From: an uncultured Alistipes sp.
Lineage (GTDB): Bacteria; Bacteroidota; Bacteroidia; Bacteroidales; Rikenellaceae
Length of the DNA: 64,000 nucleotides
NCBI GenBank assembly: GCA_947573795.1
Contig: CANPHE010000012.1
Location: 1 to 64,000, forward strand
Direction: 5' to 3'
How positions within the stretch are numbered: the stretch's first letter is position 1; each line of letters opens with the position of its first letter. Both the position numbers and the translations under genes were made by a program. Under the pieces are notes generated by a model that was not told the origin of the DNA, did not search any database, and saw only the letters and a program-made list of their open reading frames with translations. This document shows, in pieces, positions 44,271 through 52,316 of this stretch.

Positions 44271-44648
44271 ATCTATTTGATATGATGCGCCACAAGAACT
44301 TGTTACCTTTAATGAAAACGGCTCTTGATTGCGGGAAACGTAAATAGAAACAGTACTACGTATCTGCGATGTTGATATACTGGCAATAAATCCTTTTGAA
44401 ACAGGTCCAAAAGTTTGTGAAAATTTAGTACTGCTATTACATCGGAATAACTGGGTTCCGGTTTCCGTATTGACGTGTACAGTACGTAAAAAATATGGGA
44501 AGGGGCATTCTGCTTCATACTTTACATAATACGACGAAGCCTTGGACTCTTCATTTTTTATGTCCAGATTGCCGTTCTCTTCTTTGCTGCACGAAGCAAG
44601 CAGCAGCACAAAGGCCGAAACTACGAAATAGATAAATAATCGTTTCAT
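44265..44648 (-). CDS. Small hypothetical lipoprotein
   Basis: A 127-residue lipoprotein: lipobox LASC near residue 20, then SKEENGNLDIKNEES, and a beta-rich body with no domain I recognise. Two Cys in the mature part (CNSS, SCGAS) might form a disulfide. The base composition is lower in GC than its neighbours, which hints at recent acquisition. A TATTTTTG box at 44684-44691 on the minus strand fits a promoter. It has the look of immunoglobulin-like secreted lipoproteins, but this is weak. Confidence 0.7.
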   Translation of the reverse strand: MKRLFIYFVVSAFVLLLASCSKEENGNLDIKNEESKASSYYVKYEAECPFPYFLRTVHVNTETGTQLFRCNSSTKFSQTFGPVSKGFIASISTSQIRSTVSIYVSRNQEPFSLKVTSSCGASYQIDF

Positions 44649-44805
44649 AATCCAAGAGTTTCCGTGTTTGTCAGTATATAATGCAAAAATAATCGAAAAA
44701 TGTCAGGTATCGAAAATCCCGGCCCGAAAAAGTCGCCGTTTCGGAAAAACGGGGCTTTTTTCGATTTTTTGATTTCGAATCTTTTATTTTTAAACTAATT
44801 ATGTT

Positions 44806-44813
44806 TATCTTTG
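44806..44813 (+). promoter_or_regulatory. -7 box of rpsF operon
   Basis: TATCTTTG followed by C, about 40 nt before the S6 start, in an AT-rich region. This is a full consensus match for the Bacteroidetes housekeeping promoter. Confidence 0.75.
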
Positions 44814-44852
44814 CAGGCCCGAAATGGGAAAAACAATTAATTAACAAGTATT

Positions 44853-45197
44853 ATGAACAATTACGAAACCGTTTTCATTGTCACGCCCGTACTGAGCGAT
44901 CAGCAGGTACAGGAGGTCGCTGACAAATTCCAGGGTGTCATCACCGAAAACGGCGGTCAGATTGTGAATAAGGAAGCGTGGGGCCTCAAGAAGCTCGCCT
45001 ATTCCATTCAGAAGAAGACCACCGGTTTCTACTTCCTCGTGGAGTTCACGGGCGAAGGCTCGCTCATCAACACGCTCGAGACGCAGTACCGCCGCGACGA
45101 GCGCATCATCCGTTTCTTAACTTTCAAGCAGGACAAGTTCGCCGTGGAGTACTCGGAGAAGCGTCGTGCGAAACTTTCTAACAAGCAGGAGGAGTAA
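44853..45197 (+). CDS. rpsF: 30S ribosomal protein S6
   Basis: Small-subunit protein that binds 16S rRNA with S18, 114 residues. [18 protein letters not shown] at the N-terminus, [20 protein letters not shown] in the middle and [13 protein letters not shown] near the end are typical. It starts the conserved rpsF-rpsR-rplI operon, with S18 beginning 3 nt later. Confidence 0.97.
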   Translation: MNNYETVFIVTPVLSDQQVQEVADKFQGVITENGGQIVNKEAWGLKKLAYSIQKKTTGFYFLVEFTGEGSLINTLETQYRRDERIIRFLTFKQDKFAVEYSEKRRAKLSNKQEE

Positions 45198-45200
45198 ACC

Positions 45201-45479
45201 ATGGCACAGGACAACAAGGCACAGTCGGAGATCCGTTACCTCAACCCGGTATCGGTTGACGTCAAGAAGAAGAAATACTGCCGTTTCAAGAAGCTCGGCA
45301 TCAAGTATGTGGATTACAAGGACGGCGAATTCCTCAAGAAGTTCCTCAACGAGCAGGGTAAGATTCTGCCCCGCCGTCTGACCGGTACTTCGCAGAAGTT
45401 CCAGAAGAAGGTCGCACAGGCCGTGAAGCGTGCGCGCCACCTCGCCATCCTGCCCTTCGTAACCGATTGCATGAAATAA
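45201..45479 (+). CDS. rpsR: 30S ribosomal protein S18
   Basis: Small-subunit protein partner of S6, 92 residues, with an extended N-terminus as usual in Bacteroidetes. [33 protein letters not shown] and [16 protein letters not shown] are the family motifs. Spacing to rpsF and rplI (3 and 18 nt) shows an operon. Confidence 0.97.
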   Translation: MAQDNKAQSEIRYLNPVSVDVKKKKYCRFKKLGIKYVDYKDGEFLKKFLNEQGKILPRRLTGTSQKFQKKVAQAVKRARHLAILPFVTDCMK

Positions 45480-45497
45480 TTTTAGGAGGACGAGACA

Positions 45498-45938
45498 ATG
45501 GAAGTTATTCTGATCAAAGATATCGAGACCCTGGGCTACGCAAACGACATCGTGAACGTAAAGCCCGGCTACGCAAACAACTACCTCATTCCCCAGGGCT
45601 ACGCCAAGGCTGCTACGGCTTCGGCTAAGAAGGTCCTGGCCGAGAACCTGCGCCAGCGTGCACACAAGGATGCCAAGATCCTCGCCGACGCTCAGGCTTT
45701 GGCCGAGACGATCGCCAACCTGCCGTTGCAGATCGCTGTGAAGGCCGAGGAGGGCAAGCTCTTCGGTACGGTAACCGCTACGGACCTCGCTGAGGCTCTG
45801 GCTGCCAAGGGTATCACGGTAGACCGCAAAGTGATTTCGGTCGACGCCATCAAGACGGTCGGCGAATACGAGGCTACGGCCCGCCTGCACAAGGAGGTGA
45901 AGGCTACGATCAAGTTCTCGGTCGCTGCCGCTGAATAA
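45498..45938 (+). CDS. rplI: 50S ribosomal protein L9
   Basis: Large-subunit protein binding 23S rRNA near the L1 stalk, 146 residues. The N-terminal motif is VILIKDIETLGYANDIVNVK followed by GYANNYLIPQGYA; the C-terminal domain has LFGTVTATDLAEAL and HKEVKATIKFSV. A purine-rich TAGGAGGA lies just before the ATG, one of the few strong Shine-Dalgarno-like sites in the window. A terminator lies about 150 nt after the stop. Confidence 0.97.
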   Translation: MEVILIKDIETLGYANDIVNVKPGYANNYLIPQGYAKAATASAKKVLAENLRQRAHKDAKILADAQALAETIANLPLQIAVKAEEGKLFGTVTATDLAEALAAKGITVDRKVISVDAIKTVGEYEATARLHKEVKATIKFSVAAAE

Positions 45939-46088
45939 TTCGAGGGTCCCGAATCGGGGGAGGGCGGAATCGGAGGCGAATCGAGGATTGGATCAAGGTC
46001 CGATCGAGGAGCTGAGATAAGTTCCGAAAGGAGTAGCCGCTTTAAGAGGAAACTCCGAAAACCCCGAGAGTACTTGTTCGAAAATAGA

Positions 46089-46129
46089 AAACGTCCCTGA
46101 CGGATTATCCGTCGGGGACGTTTTTTGGG
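46089..46129 (+). terminator. Intrinsic terminator of rpsF operon
   Basis: AACGTCCC and ACGG pair with CCGT and GGGACGTT around ATTAT, then six Ts. The 150 nt between rplI and this site are purine-rich with no gene. Confidence 0.9.
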
Positions 46130-46149
46130 TAATTATAGCCAGTTACATA

Positions 46150-46400
46150 TAACTTTATACGAAACAGGTCTTAAGTTATAATTTTACGAGGTGTACCCGA
46201 GGCCCTTATCTGAGGTGGGGTGGGGCGAGACGGACTTTAAACGCGGCTAAAGGCTGCGAGACATCAACCGTCCTAAACAAAATTGCGGTCAACTGACGGA
46301 AGCCGTGTAAAGTCATATAAGTTCCCTTAATATATTTGCCGGACTCGGCAGCGCGGCTTTTTGTGAGGTGTCTAACAAATTGTAGATACCTTTTTTATTC
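46150..46400 (+). ncRNA. Candidate structured non-coding RNA
   Basis: Between two terminators there is a probable transcript with no protein frame. A box TAACTTTA (46150-46157) has a TTTG 22 nt before it. The main stem is 14 bp: GACTTT and ACGCGGCT (46233-46248) pair with AGCCGTGT and AAAGTC (46301-46314), with a 2-nt bulge. Inside it, CCGTC (46268-46272) pairs with GACGG (46295-46299). A hairpin TGCCG/CGGCA (46337-46350) follows, and an intrinsic terminator ends it. I cannot match it to tmRNA, RNase P, SRP or a known riboswitch. Confidence 0.6.
46366..46396 (+). terminator. Intrinsic terminator of candidate RNA
   Basis: AGGTGTCTA pairs with TAGATACCT, then a T run. It is plus-strand only, and no coding gene lies between it and the previous terminator, so it must end a non-coding transcript. 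Confidence 0.85.
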
Positions 46401-46670
46401 ATACTCCGACCTGGGAATTTGATTCTCAAGAAGTAGAAAAACTTGTTGCTTGCTATCGGCAAGGCTATACAAGCTGAAACGTTCCCTTAAAGTTAGCCTT
46501 TTGTTTTTGTCAGGCGGTTTGGGCTGTTGAAGAAACCCGTCGGGACAAACTTTTTACGTCGAACCGCTCTCGTTTCGTGTGAAATGCTAATATTCGGGAC
46601 CTTCTTTTACGAAGAAAAGGCTTCGGAGGTGCGATTTTCGGATTGGAATGGCTGTTCCCGATAATTTTCG
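46401..46670 (+). other. Gene-free stretch with nested hairpin
   Basis: No protein gene is seen. A nested hairpin lies at 46442-46473: CTTGT pairs with ACAAG outside and CTTGC with GCAAG inside. The decamer GTTCCCTTAA occurs at 46321-46330 and again at 46481-46490. Its role is unknown. Confidence 0.4.
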
Positions 46671-46672
46671 AT

Positions 46673-46680
46673 TATCTTTG
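46673..46680 (+). promoter_or_regulatory. -7 box of 6S-like RNA
   Basis: TATCTTTG followed by C, a full consensus match, 20-40 nt before the rod-like RNA. No other gene start is near. Confidence 0.7.
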
Positions 46681-46689
46681 CACTACATA

Positions 46690-46890
46690 CTGACAAACAC
46701 GGAAAGTGTAAGTTTATTCCCGTTAAGCGAACGTAGGAAATTCTCTTGAATTGGGATAGGCTGTACATCTTGCCGCGTCGTATCCGTATTCTGCGGATAT
46801 AGGCGTGGGAGCTGTCGCTTATTTTAAATTCAAAGGTATCCTACGACCTGCTTAACTGAAATAAGTTTTCGGCACCACGCTTTCTTTATT
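46690..46890 (+). ncRNA. ssrS: 6S-like RNA (Bacteroidales-1 type)
   Basis: A long rod with a large central interruption, the shape of 6S RNA that binds RNA polymerase. Pairs from outside in: GTTAAGC (46722-46728) with GCTTAAC (46850-46856), CGTAGGA (46732-46738) with TCCTACG (46839-46845), TTGAATT (46746-46752) with AATTCAA (46827-46833), CCGCG (46773-46777) with CGTGG (46804-46808), TATCCG (46781-46786) with CGGATA (46794-46799). A T-rich tail follows. The sequence looks like the conserved Bacteroidales-1 motif, which I recall was proposed to be 6S RNA; this identity is from memory. Confidence 0.6.
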
Positions 46891-46939
46891 TTTATGCCGT
46901 CGGGGTGCGGGCGGTGAAAACCTTAAAACTTAAACAGAT

Positions 46940-47710
46940 ATGGAACAAAGCGTTTCTTTGTCCGAAGGCCTGCCGCGCAAGGTGCGGATATGGCGTACCG
47001 TCGCGGCCATACTGCTTTTGGTGGGGCCGGTTCGATGGATTCTTTATGCATTATTTTACTTTCCGGATAGATTATTGTGGTATCAATTCGACGGCGATGC
47101 GGAAAAAATAAATCATTTCCTTACAAGCATTGCGGCTCTCTGTCTGTTAATCGGTTGGGGTATTTTGATATCGGTTGCATCCAATCGACCTACGAGAATT
47201 GCCATGTCGCTGTTGGGTGGCTGGATCGTATTAGCTGATACGCTGCTTTTTGCAGAATGGATGTCTTGGGTGCCGTCGGGCTGCACGGCTTATGCCGGTT
47301 ACCTGGATGGCTTCCTGTTTGCATACGGCTATTCGACTATATTGAAAAGCAATCGATTAAGTCTGGGAAATAAAACATGGATAGGATTGTTGATCGTTTT
47401 GATGGCTTGTTATTCCGTAGTCTCTTTTTACTCTTTTTGGAGCGGGGATATCGATTCGACAGAGGTATTCGGTAATTTATCGGACGTAATTTTCTGGTGC
47501 ATCCAACGAGTTTTCCAGATCGTCTGTTATTGGAAATTCACGCATTGCGAGGCCTTTGCGGGACGTTATGAGGATGCCCGAATGCCGAATCGCGTTTATA
47601 ATCCGCTGAACCGATATGTCGTGGGATTTTCGGTCTCGGTAGCGATCGTTTGCGGTTTGCTTTGGACCTATTTCGAGTATGCGGCACCTTGGCTGCGGGA
47701 ATTGATGTAA
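46940..47710 (+). CDS. Multi-pass membrane protein, hypothetical
   Basis: A 256-residue membrane protein with about seven hydrophobic segments (for example AAILLLVGPVRWILYALF, IAALCLLIGWGILISVA, VVGFSVSVAIVCGLLW). No family recognised. The C-terminal loop before the last helix is basic and may face the cytosol. GC content is lower than in the surrounding core genes, and many Trp and Tyr residues stand out. The start follows the 6S-like RNA by about 50 nt, with no clear promoter of its own, so it might be expressed by read-through. Its neighbour starts 21 nt after it. Confidence 0.65.
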   Translation: MEQSVSLSEGLPRKVRIWRTVAAILLLVGPVRWILYALFYFPDRLLWYQFDGDAEKINHFLTSIAALCLLIGWGILISVASNRPTRIAMSLLGGWIVLADTLLFAEWMSWVPSGCTAYAGYLDGFLFAYGYSTILKSNRLSLGNKTWIGLLIVLMACYSVVSFYSFWSGDIDSTEVFGNLSDVIFWCIQRVFQIVCYWKFTHCEAFAGRYEDARMPNRVYNPLNRYVVGFSVSVAIVCGLLWTYFEYAAPWLRELM

Positions 47711-47731
47711 AATACGAAAATACGGAAAACG

Positions 47732-48292
47732 ATGAACGAAAAAATGACCTGGTTCTGGAACTGGGAGAAGAAAATATGGGGCGACCGGGTGGAGACGAAC
47801 CGTTATTTTGCCACCTTGTGTATTATGTTTGCAGCCATAATAGGGGCTTGCGTGGGCGGTGGAAATATTTTTCACGCTTGGTTCAATTGGAAAACGGATG
47901 TGAATCTCGTAACGATGGGATTCATTTTGATTATGATTTGGGGATGCAATCTCTGCGAGTCGATCATCGCGTCGCAAACGGCTCTGACGGCTCTGTGGCG
48001 TTCTTTGCTGATCTTGGTTTGTTTGTCGGGTGCTTTCGCTGCCGGGGTCGTTACTTCGGTCGTGGTGATCGTTCTTGTGATTGCCTGGCTCGCGTTGTTG
48101 GCTCTGTCGATCTTTGCCAGTGGCGGAAGATCGCGTAGCAGCAGCGGTTCGTCGGACGGGGTCGAACAGTATGGTTACGACGAGAATGGATCGCAATTCG
48201 TGATGCGAGACCGGAGCGGCGGTTATGCTTGGGACGACGATGGACGTCGGTGGAAGAATGACGGCGGCAGCAAATGGAGCTTGGATGAATAA
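47732..48292 (+). CDS. Membrane protein with glycine/serine-rich tail
   Basis: A 186-residue protein with three or four hydrophobic segments (FATLCIMFAAIIGACVGGG, LVTMGFILIMIWGC, VVTSVVVIVLVIAWLALLAL). The C-terminal third is soluble: a Ser/Arg/Gly linker (SGGRSRSSSGSSDG) then YGYDENGSQFVMRDRSGGYAWDDDGRRW, an aromatic and acidic repeat-like end. No family recognised. It is cotranscribed with the membrane protein before it and is followed by a perfect hairpin. A function as a small envelope stress or secretion component would be a guess. Confidence 0.65.
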   Translation: MNEKMTWFWNWEKKIWGDRVETNRYFATLCIMFAAIIGACVGGGNIFHAWFNWKTDVNLVTMGFILIMIWGCNLCESIIASQTALTALWRSLLILVCLSGAFAAGVVTSVVVIVLVIAWLALLALSIFASGGRSRSSSGSSDGVEQYGYDENGSQFVMRDRSGGYAWDDDGRRWKNDGGSKWSLDE

Positions 48293-48303
48293 ATGAGGTA
48301 ATT

Positions 48304-48354
48304 ATATAGCCGTATCACCTTACAAATATTGACTGCAAGGTGATACGGCTATAT
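48304..48354 (+). terminator. Perfect 18-bp inverted repeat
   Basis: The arms 48304-48321 and 48337-48354 are perfect reverse complements with a 15-nt loop. It is 11 nt from the stop of the membrane protein gene and probably ends its mRNA, though no T run follows. The arms are longer than in other terminators here. Confidence 0.6.
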
Positions 48355-48570
48355 GATTGCTGCGCCAAAGGCGCGAAAACGCTTTATAAGACCCGGTTCT
48401 TGGGCCGGATCGGATACCGATAGCACTCGAAATGCCGCTCCGGCTGCGAAGAGAGGACCCGCTTCCGGCCCTCCCTCGGGATTTGCCTCTCAGGATTGCT
48501 CCCGCCCCGAATTACCCCCCCCCTCCTCGGGATCGGTCCTTAGGGATTGCGAACGGGGGCAGACGTCGAA

Positions 48571-49332
48571 TTAGGCCTCGGCCTGTTCGGGGTCGTCTAC
48601 GAGAATACGGCCGCAGTATTCGCAGATGATGATTTTCTTGCCCTGCCGAATCTCGACCTGACGCTGGGGCGGAATCCGGTTGAAGCAACCACCACACGCA
48701 TCGCGCTTTACCGTCACTACGGCCAGACCGTTGCGGACATTGCGACGAATCCGTTCATAGGCTACGAGCAGCCGCTCGTCGATCTTCTCCTTGGCGCGCT
48801 GGGCGTCCTCCTCGTACTGGGCGACCTGCGGTGCCGTCTCGGCCTCGATACCCTCCAGCTCGGTGCGTTTGGCTTCCAAATCCGCCATACGGCCTGCGAC
48901 CAGCGTGTTGACCTCTTCGAGCTGGGCCTTTTTGCCTTTGATGGCCACGGAATACTCCTTCAGTCGTTTTTCGGCGAGTTCGATCTCCAACTCCTGGTAT
49001 TCGATCTCTTTGGTGATGGCATCGTACTCGCGGTTGTTGCGGACGTTGTTCTGCTGCTCCTTGTAGTTGGCGATCTGAATCTTGGCCTGATCCACTTCGC
49101 GACGGCGCTGTTTGGTCAGCGAATTCAGCTCCTCGATCTCGGCATTGATGTTGTCGATGCGGGTTTTCATGCCCGCTACCTCGTCTTCGAGGTCCTGTAC
49201 CTCCAAGGGCAGTTCGCCTTTCACTTTGTTGATTCCGTCGATCTTGCTGTCGATCTTCTGGAGCTCGTACAGTGCCAGAATCTTCTCCTGCATCGAATAA
49301 TCAACTTCGGCAGTCTTTTTTTGTGTTGCCAT
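48571..49332 (-). CDS. Zinc-ribbon coiled-coil protein
   Basis: A 253-residue cytosolic protein of the C4-type zinc ribbon family (CT398/DUF164-like). A long antiparallel coiled coil (about 15-190) has EIEELNSLTKQRRREVDQAK and NNREYDAITKEIEYQELEIELAE. The C-terminal C4 zinc ribbon is CGGCFNRIPP with ICEYCGRIL. Members are thought to bind nucleic acid or other proteins; in some bacteria they act with Nif3-like proteins. That link fits here, as the Nif3-like gene starts 27 nt upstream on the same strand. Confidence 0.88.
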   Translation of the reverse strand: MATQKKTAEVDYSMQEKILALYELQKIDSKIDGINKVKGELPLEVQDLEDEVAGMKTRIDNINAEIEELNSLTKQRRREVDQAKIQIANYKEQQNNVRNNREYDAITKEIEYQELEIELAEKRLKEYSVAIKGKKAQLEEVNTLVAGRMADLEAKRTELEGIEAETAPQVAQYEEDAQRAKEKIDERLLVAYERIRRNVRNGLAVVTVKRDACGGCFNRIPPQRQVEIRQGKKIIICEYCGRILVDDPEQAEA

Positions 49333-49359
49333 ATGGTATATGTCTCGTATAGTTTTGGA

Positions 49360-50145
49360 CTAAATCAAATAGTTGACCGGGTTGCACGAGCACTCACTCC
49401 TGCGAACCGCAAAGGTACGTAAATTTTTCGACAAAACATCGAATAAAAGCTGAATTGCACAATATTCGCTCTCGAAATGACCGATATCCGCTACGGTAAG
49501 GGCTCCGTCGGGGGTCATGAAGTCGTTGTACTTCATGTCGGCCGTGATGTACAGGTCGGCTCCGGCGCGTCGGGCATCGCCGATAAGCGACGCGCCGGCC
49601 CCGGTGCAGACCGCTATGCGGCGTACTTCGGGCGAAACGACGGCACTGTGTCGCACGGCCTTCAGCTCCAAGGTGCGCATCATCCGGCGCATGAACGCCT
49701 CGGTCGGTTCCGGGGCGGGCAGTTCTCCCACGACGCCGAATCCGGCTCCGTCGCCCGTTGCTGCGGGTTGCAGCACTTGCAGTCGTTCGACGCCGAGCAG
49801 CTCGGCCAGGCGCCAGCTCATGCCGTCCGGCGCGCTGTCGAGATTGGTGTGGCAGGCGTAGAGCGCAATGCCGCGGCGTATGGCCCGCTCGACGCAGCGT
49901 TGCACGTAGTCGGACGAGTTGAAACGTTTGAGCGGATGGAAGACGATCGGATGGTGGGTCACCACGAGGTCGCATCCTTCGCGTTCGGCCTCATCGAGTA
50001 CGGCTTCGGTGACGTCGACGGCCAGCAGAGCCTTATGTACTTCGTCGTCGGGACGTCCGACGATGAGTCCCGCGTTGTCGTAAGACTCCTGCAATCCGAG
50101 CGGTGCGAATCGCTCGATAGCCTCGGCTATATCTCGGATTTTCAT
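49360..50145 (-). CDS. Nif3-like dinuclear metal protein
   Basis: Nif3/YbgI/YqfO family protein of 261 residues, with a dinuclear metal centre. Motifs: QESYDNAGLIVGRPDDEV, LVVTHHPIVFHPLKRF, YACHTNLDSAPDGMSWRL, and near the end ADIGHFESEYCAIQLL. Unlike many Bacteroidetes and Firmicutes homologues, it lacks the inserted PII-like domain; 261 residues is the short YbgI type. A GTP cyclohydrolase role has been suggested for the family but is not established. It lies with the zinc-ribbon gene downstream and MerR upstream. Confidence 0.9.
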   Translation of the reverse strand: MKIRDIAEAIERFAPLGLQESYDNAGLIVGRPDDEVHKALLAVDVTEAVLDEAEREGCDLVVTHHPIVFHPLKRFNSSDYVQRCVERAIRRGIALYACHTNLDSAPDGMSWRLAELLGVERLQVLQPAATGDGAGFGVVGELPAPEPTEAFMRRMMRTLELKAVRHSAVVSPEVRRIAVCTGAGASLIGDARRAGADLYITADMKYNDFMTPDGALTVADIGHFESEYCAIQLLFDVLSKNLRTFAVRRSECSCNPVNYLI

Positions 50146-50153
50146 AGTGTTCG

Positions 50154-50807
50154 TTAAAATAGCGATTGTTCGTAGAAGGCGAACAGTTCTTTGTTTTCCG
50201 CTTCGTCTTTCTTGCGCCGCGGACGGCGGCGTTTCGTCGGAGTGCTCTCCTCGGCTGCGGGTGCTGCTGCGGGAGCCTCGGCGGCAGGTGTTGCGGGTGT
50301 CTCGGCGGCCGGTGCGGCGGGTTTTTCGGTGTCGGACGCTGGGGCTTCCTCGGGTTCGGCCGCAGCCGTAAATTCGGCTGCCGGGGCCGCCGCAGGCGTC
50401 TGCGCATGCTCGGGTGCTGCGGTCGCCGGTTCGGATTCCTCGATCTCCGGCTGGGGCCGCACGACCGCCTCGTCGCCGTCGTCTTTCAGGTCTTCGCGCA
50501 CCTCTAACAGCAGCGCGCGGATGCGTTGCAGGCGTTCCATCAACTCCGCGTCGCGGCTTACGCCTTTGTCGGCACGCTGTTGCCGCATCGCTTTGCAGGC
50601 CCCTTCGAGCGTCATGCCGCGCTCCTTGACCAGGTGGTAGATCGATTTGAGATGCTCGACATCCTGCGGCGAATAGAGTCGGTTGCCCTTCTTGTTGCGT
50701 TTGGGACGCAACATCGGGAACTGGGTCTCCCAGTGACGCAGCAACGAGGGTCTCACGTCGAACATTTCGGAGACCTCGCCCATCGAATAAAACAGTTTTT
50801 CGGCCAT
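50154..50807 (-). CDS. MerR family regulator with Ala/Pro-rich tail
   Basis: A 217-residue DNA-binding protein. The MerR winged helix-turn-helix fills about 1-80 (YSMGEVSEMFDVRPSLLRHW, RLYSPQDVEHLKSIY). There is no known effector domain. The C-terminal 100 residues are low complexity, rich in Ala, Pro and Glu (AAPAAETPATPAAEAPAA), ending in a basic patch TKRRRPRRKK and a short hydrophobic LFAFYEQSLF. This is the common MerR type of Bacteroidetes; the target is unknown. It is 8 nt upstream of the Nif3-like gene. Confidence 0.87.
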   Translation of the reverse strand: MAEKLFYSMGEVSEMFDVRPSLLRHWETQFPMLRPKRNKKGNRLYSPQDVEHLKSIYHLVKERGMTLEGACKAMRQQRADKGVSRDAELMERLQRIRALLLEVREDLKDDGDEAVVRPQPEIEESEPATAAPEHAQTPAAAPAAEFTAAAEPEEAPASDTEKPAAPAAETPATPAAEAPAAAPAAEESTPTKRRRPRRKKDEAENKELFAFYEQSLF

Positions 50808-50936
50808 ATTATTACTTTATCCTTATCTTCTGTCTCTACTTTCATTGAGGATTGCCGGTGTCTCGCGGCTCTTAGCCGCCCGAGGGGGCTTCGAATGCAA
50901 TCCGCAGGGTGAAAGTATATGATTGATTGCCTTTTG

Positions 50937-52316
50937 TTATTTCATCATTATCCGCAACGAATTGGGATACATATTGTTCACCCGCGCTCCGATGCGTTTG
51001 GCGAATCCCAGCGCCCGCCCGCGGGCACAGATCAGATTCATTCCTTCGGCGAGCGGCTCTGCGTCGATATCCTGGCGCCGGAGGTAACGCAACGTCTGTT
51101 CTTCGTTCAGTTCCGCGCAAGGTATCGCCTCGCGGTCGAGTCCGCAGAAGAAGGCCAACGCTCCGTCAGGACGCAGCCGTCCCTTGAAAATCTGCCCGAG
51201 GGCGACCCCCGAGTAGATTACGGGCAGCGCCTCGGAGAGCGTCCGCACGGCATCCGCTTGTGCGGCATACCATCCGTAGCAGGTGTCGGCGACCAGCGCG
51301 AAGCGCATCCGTTCCGGCTGTACGACCCAGCGCGCGAGCTCGGCCGTGTCGGCCTTGCCGACCGATGCCAGAATCGGCCGTCGGCTTTTCGGGGTGCGCG
51401 GCCGGCCCGGTGCATCCTCCGATTTGCGGGCCACGGCGGCGAAGAATCCTTCGCCCTCGGCGCGGTGGGGATAGAACCGGTAGGTGCGGAAGGCCCCCAC
51501 GCGGCCGCAGACGATGCCCCACGTGTCGTCCGGCTGCGGAACGTCGGCCTCGGCGACCTCCTCGCCGGCCCATGCGAGCATCCGCTCCAGCGATCCTTCG
51601 TCCTCGTCGCGGTTGAAGGTGCATGTGCTGTAAAGGAGCGTACCGCCCGGGCGCAGTGCCCGCCATGCCTCGCGCAGAATCTCATCCTGCCGCGCTACGC
51701 ACAGACGCACGTTGCCTTCGCTCCACTCGCCGCGGGCCGCATCGTCCTTGCGGAACATCCCTTCGCCCGAGCAGGGGGCGTCCACCGCCACGACGTCGAA
51801 CCACGCTTCGAAATCGCCCAGACGTTGCGCGTCGCAGCAGGTCACGACGACATTGCCCGTGCCCCATTTGCGCACGTTGTCGGCGAGCACCTGCGCCCGG
51901 CGTCGGTCGATCTCGTTGGCGACGACCAAGCCTTCCGGGCCGACGAGCGACGCGTAAAGCGTGGTTTTACCGCCCGGTGCGGCGCAGAGGTCCAGAATCC
52001 GCGCTCCTTCCGAGCGCACGCCGTCGAGCAGCCGTCCGACGAACTGCGACGAGGCCTCCTGCACGTAGTAGGCTCCGGCGTGGAAATCGCTGTCGAGGGT
52101 GAATTGCGGCCGTTCCGTGAGGTAATATCCCTGCTCGCACCACGGCACGCGATGCCCGGCACCCAAGCGGCGCAGCAGCTCCGTGTCGGGGCATTTCGCC
52201 GGATTGAGCCGGATGCTCACGGGCGACGGCGTACCGAGCGCCGCACAGAGTGCCGTGCCTTCGGTCTCCCCCAGGTCGCGCAGAACGCGTTCGACGAACT
52301 TTTCGGGCAGCTTCAT
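50937..52316 (-). CDS. rRNA cytosine-C5 methyltransferase (NSUN/RsmF-like)
   Basis: SAM-dependent RNA m5C methyltransferase, 459 residues. The Rossmann core has LDLCAAPGGKTTL (SAM motif), VVAVDAPCSGEGMFRKD with the first catalytic Cys, and TLLYSTCTFNRDEDEG with the second. A C-terminal PUA-like domain (about 330-459, with FCGLDREAIPCAEL) resembles RsmF/YebU. Target is probably 16S rRNA. I chose the start MKLPEKFVERV; the ATG overlaps the deoxynucleoside kinase stop by 4 nt, so translation is likely coupled. Confidence 0.9.
   Translation of the reverse strand: MKLPEKFVERVLRDLGETEGTALCAALGTPSPVSIRLNPAKCPDTELLRRLGAGHRVPWCEQGYYLTERPQFTLDSDFHAGAYYVQEASSQFVGRLLDGVRSEGARILDLCAAPGGKTTLYASLVGPEGLVVANEIDRRRAQVLADNVRKWGTGNVVVTCCDAQRLGDFEAWFDVVAVDAPCSGEGMFRKDDAARGEWSEGNVRLCVARQDEILREAWRALRPGGTLLYSTCTFNRDEDEGSLERMLAWAGEEVAEADVPQPDDTWGIVCGRVGAFRTYRFYPHRAEGEGFFAAVARKSEDAPGRPRTPKSRRPILASVGKADTAELARWVVQPERMRFALVADTCYGWYAAQADAVRTLSEALPVIYSGVALGQIFKGRLRPDGALAFFCGLDREAIPCAELNEEQTLRYLRRQDIDAEPLAEGMNLICARGRALGFAKRIGARVNNMYPNSLRIMMK

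Noticed and set aside
46165..46400. Group I or II intron, tmRNA or riboswitch
   Set aside because: Conserved intron core motifs, a tag frame and known aptamer motifs were not seen; the stems are better explained by a separate RNA.
48355..48570. Imperfect CCTCGGGAT and GGGATTGC repeats
   Set aside because: Only two loose copies, no open frame or structure; not enough to call an element.
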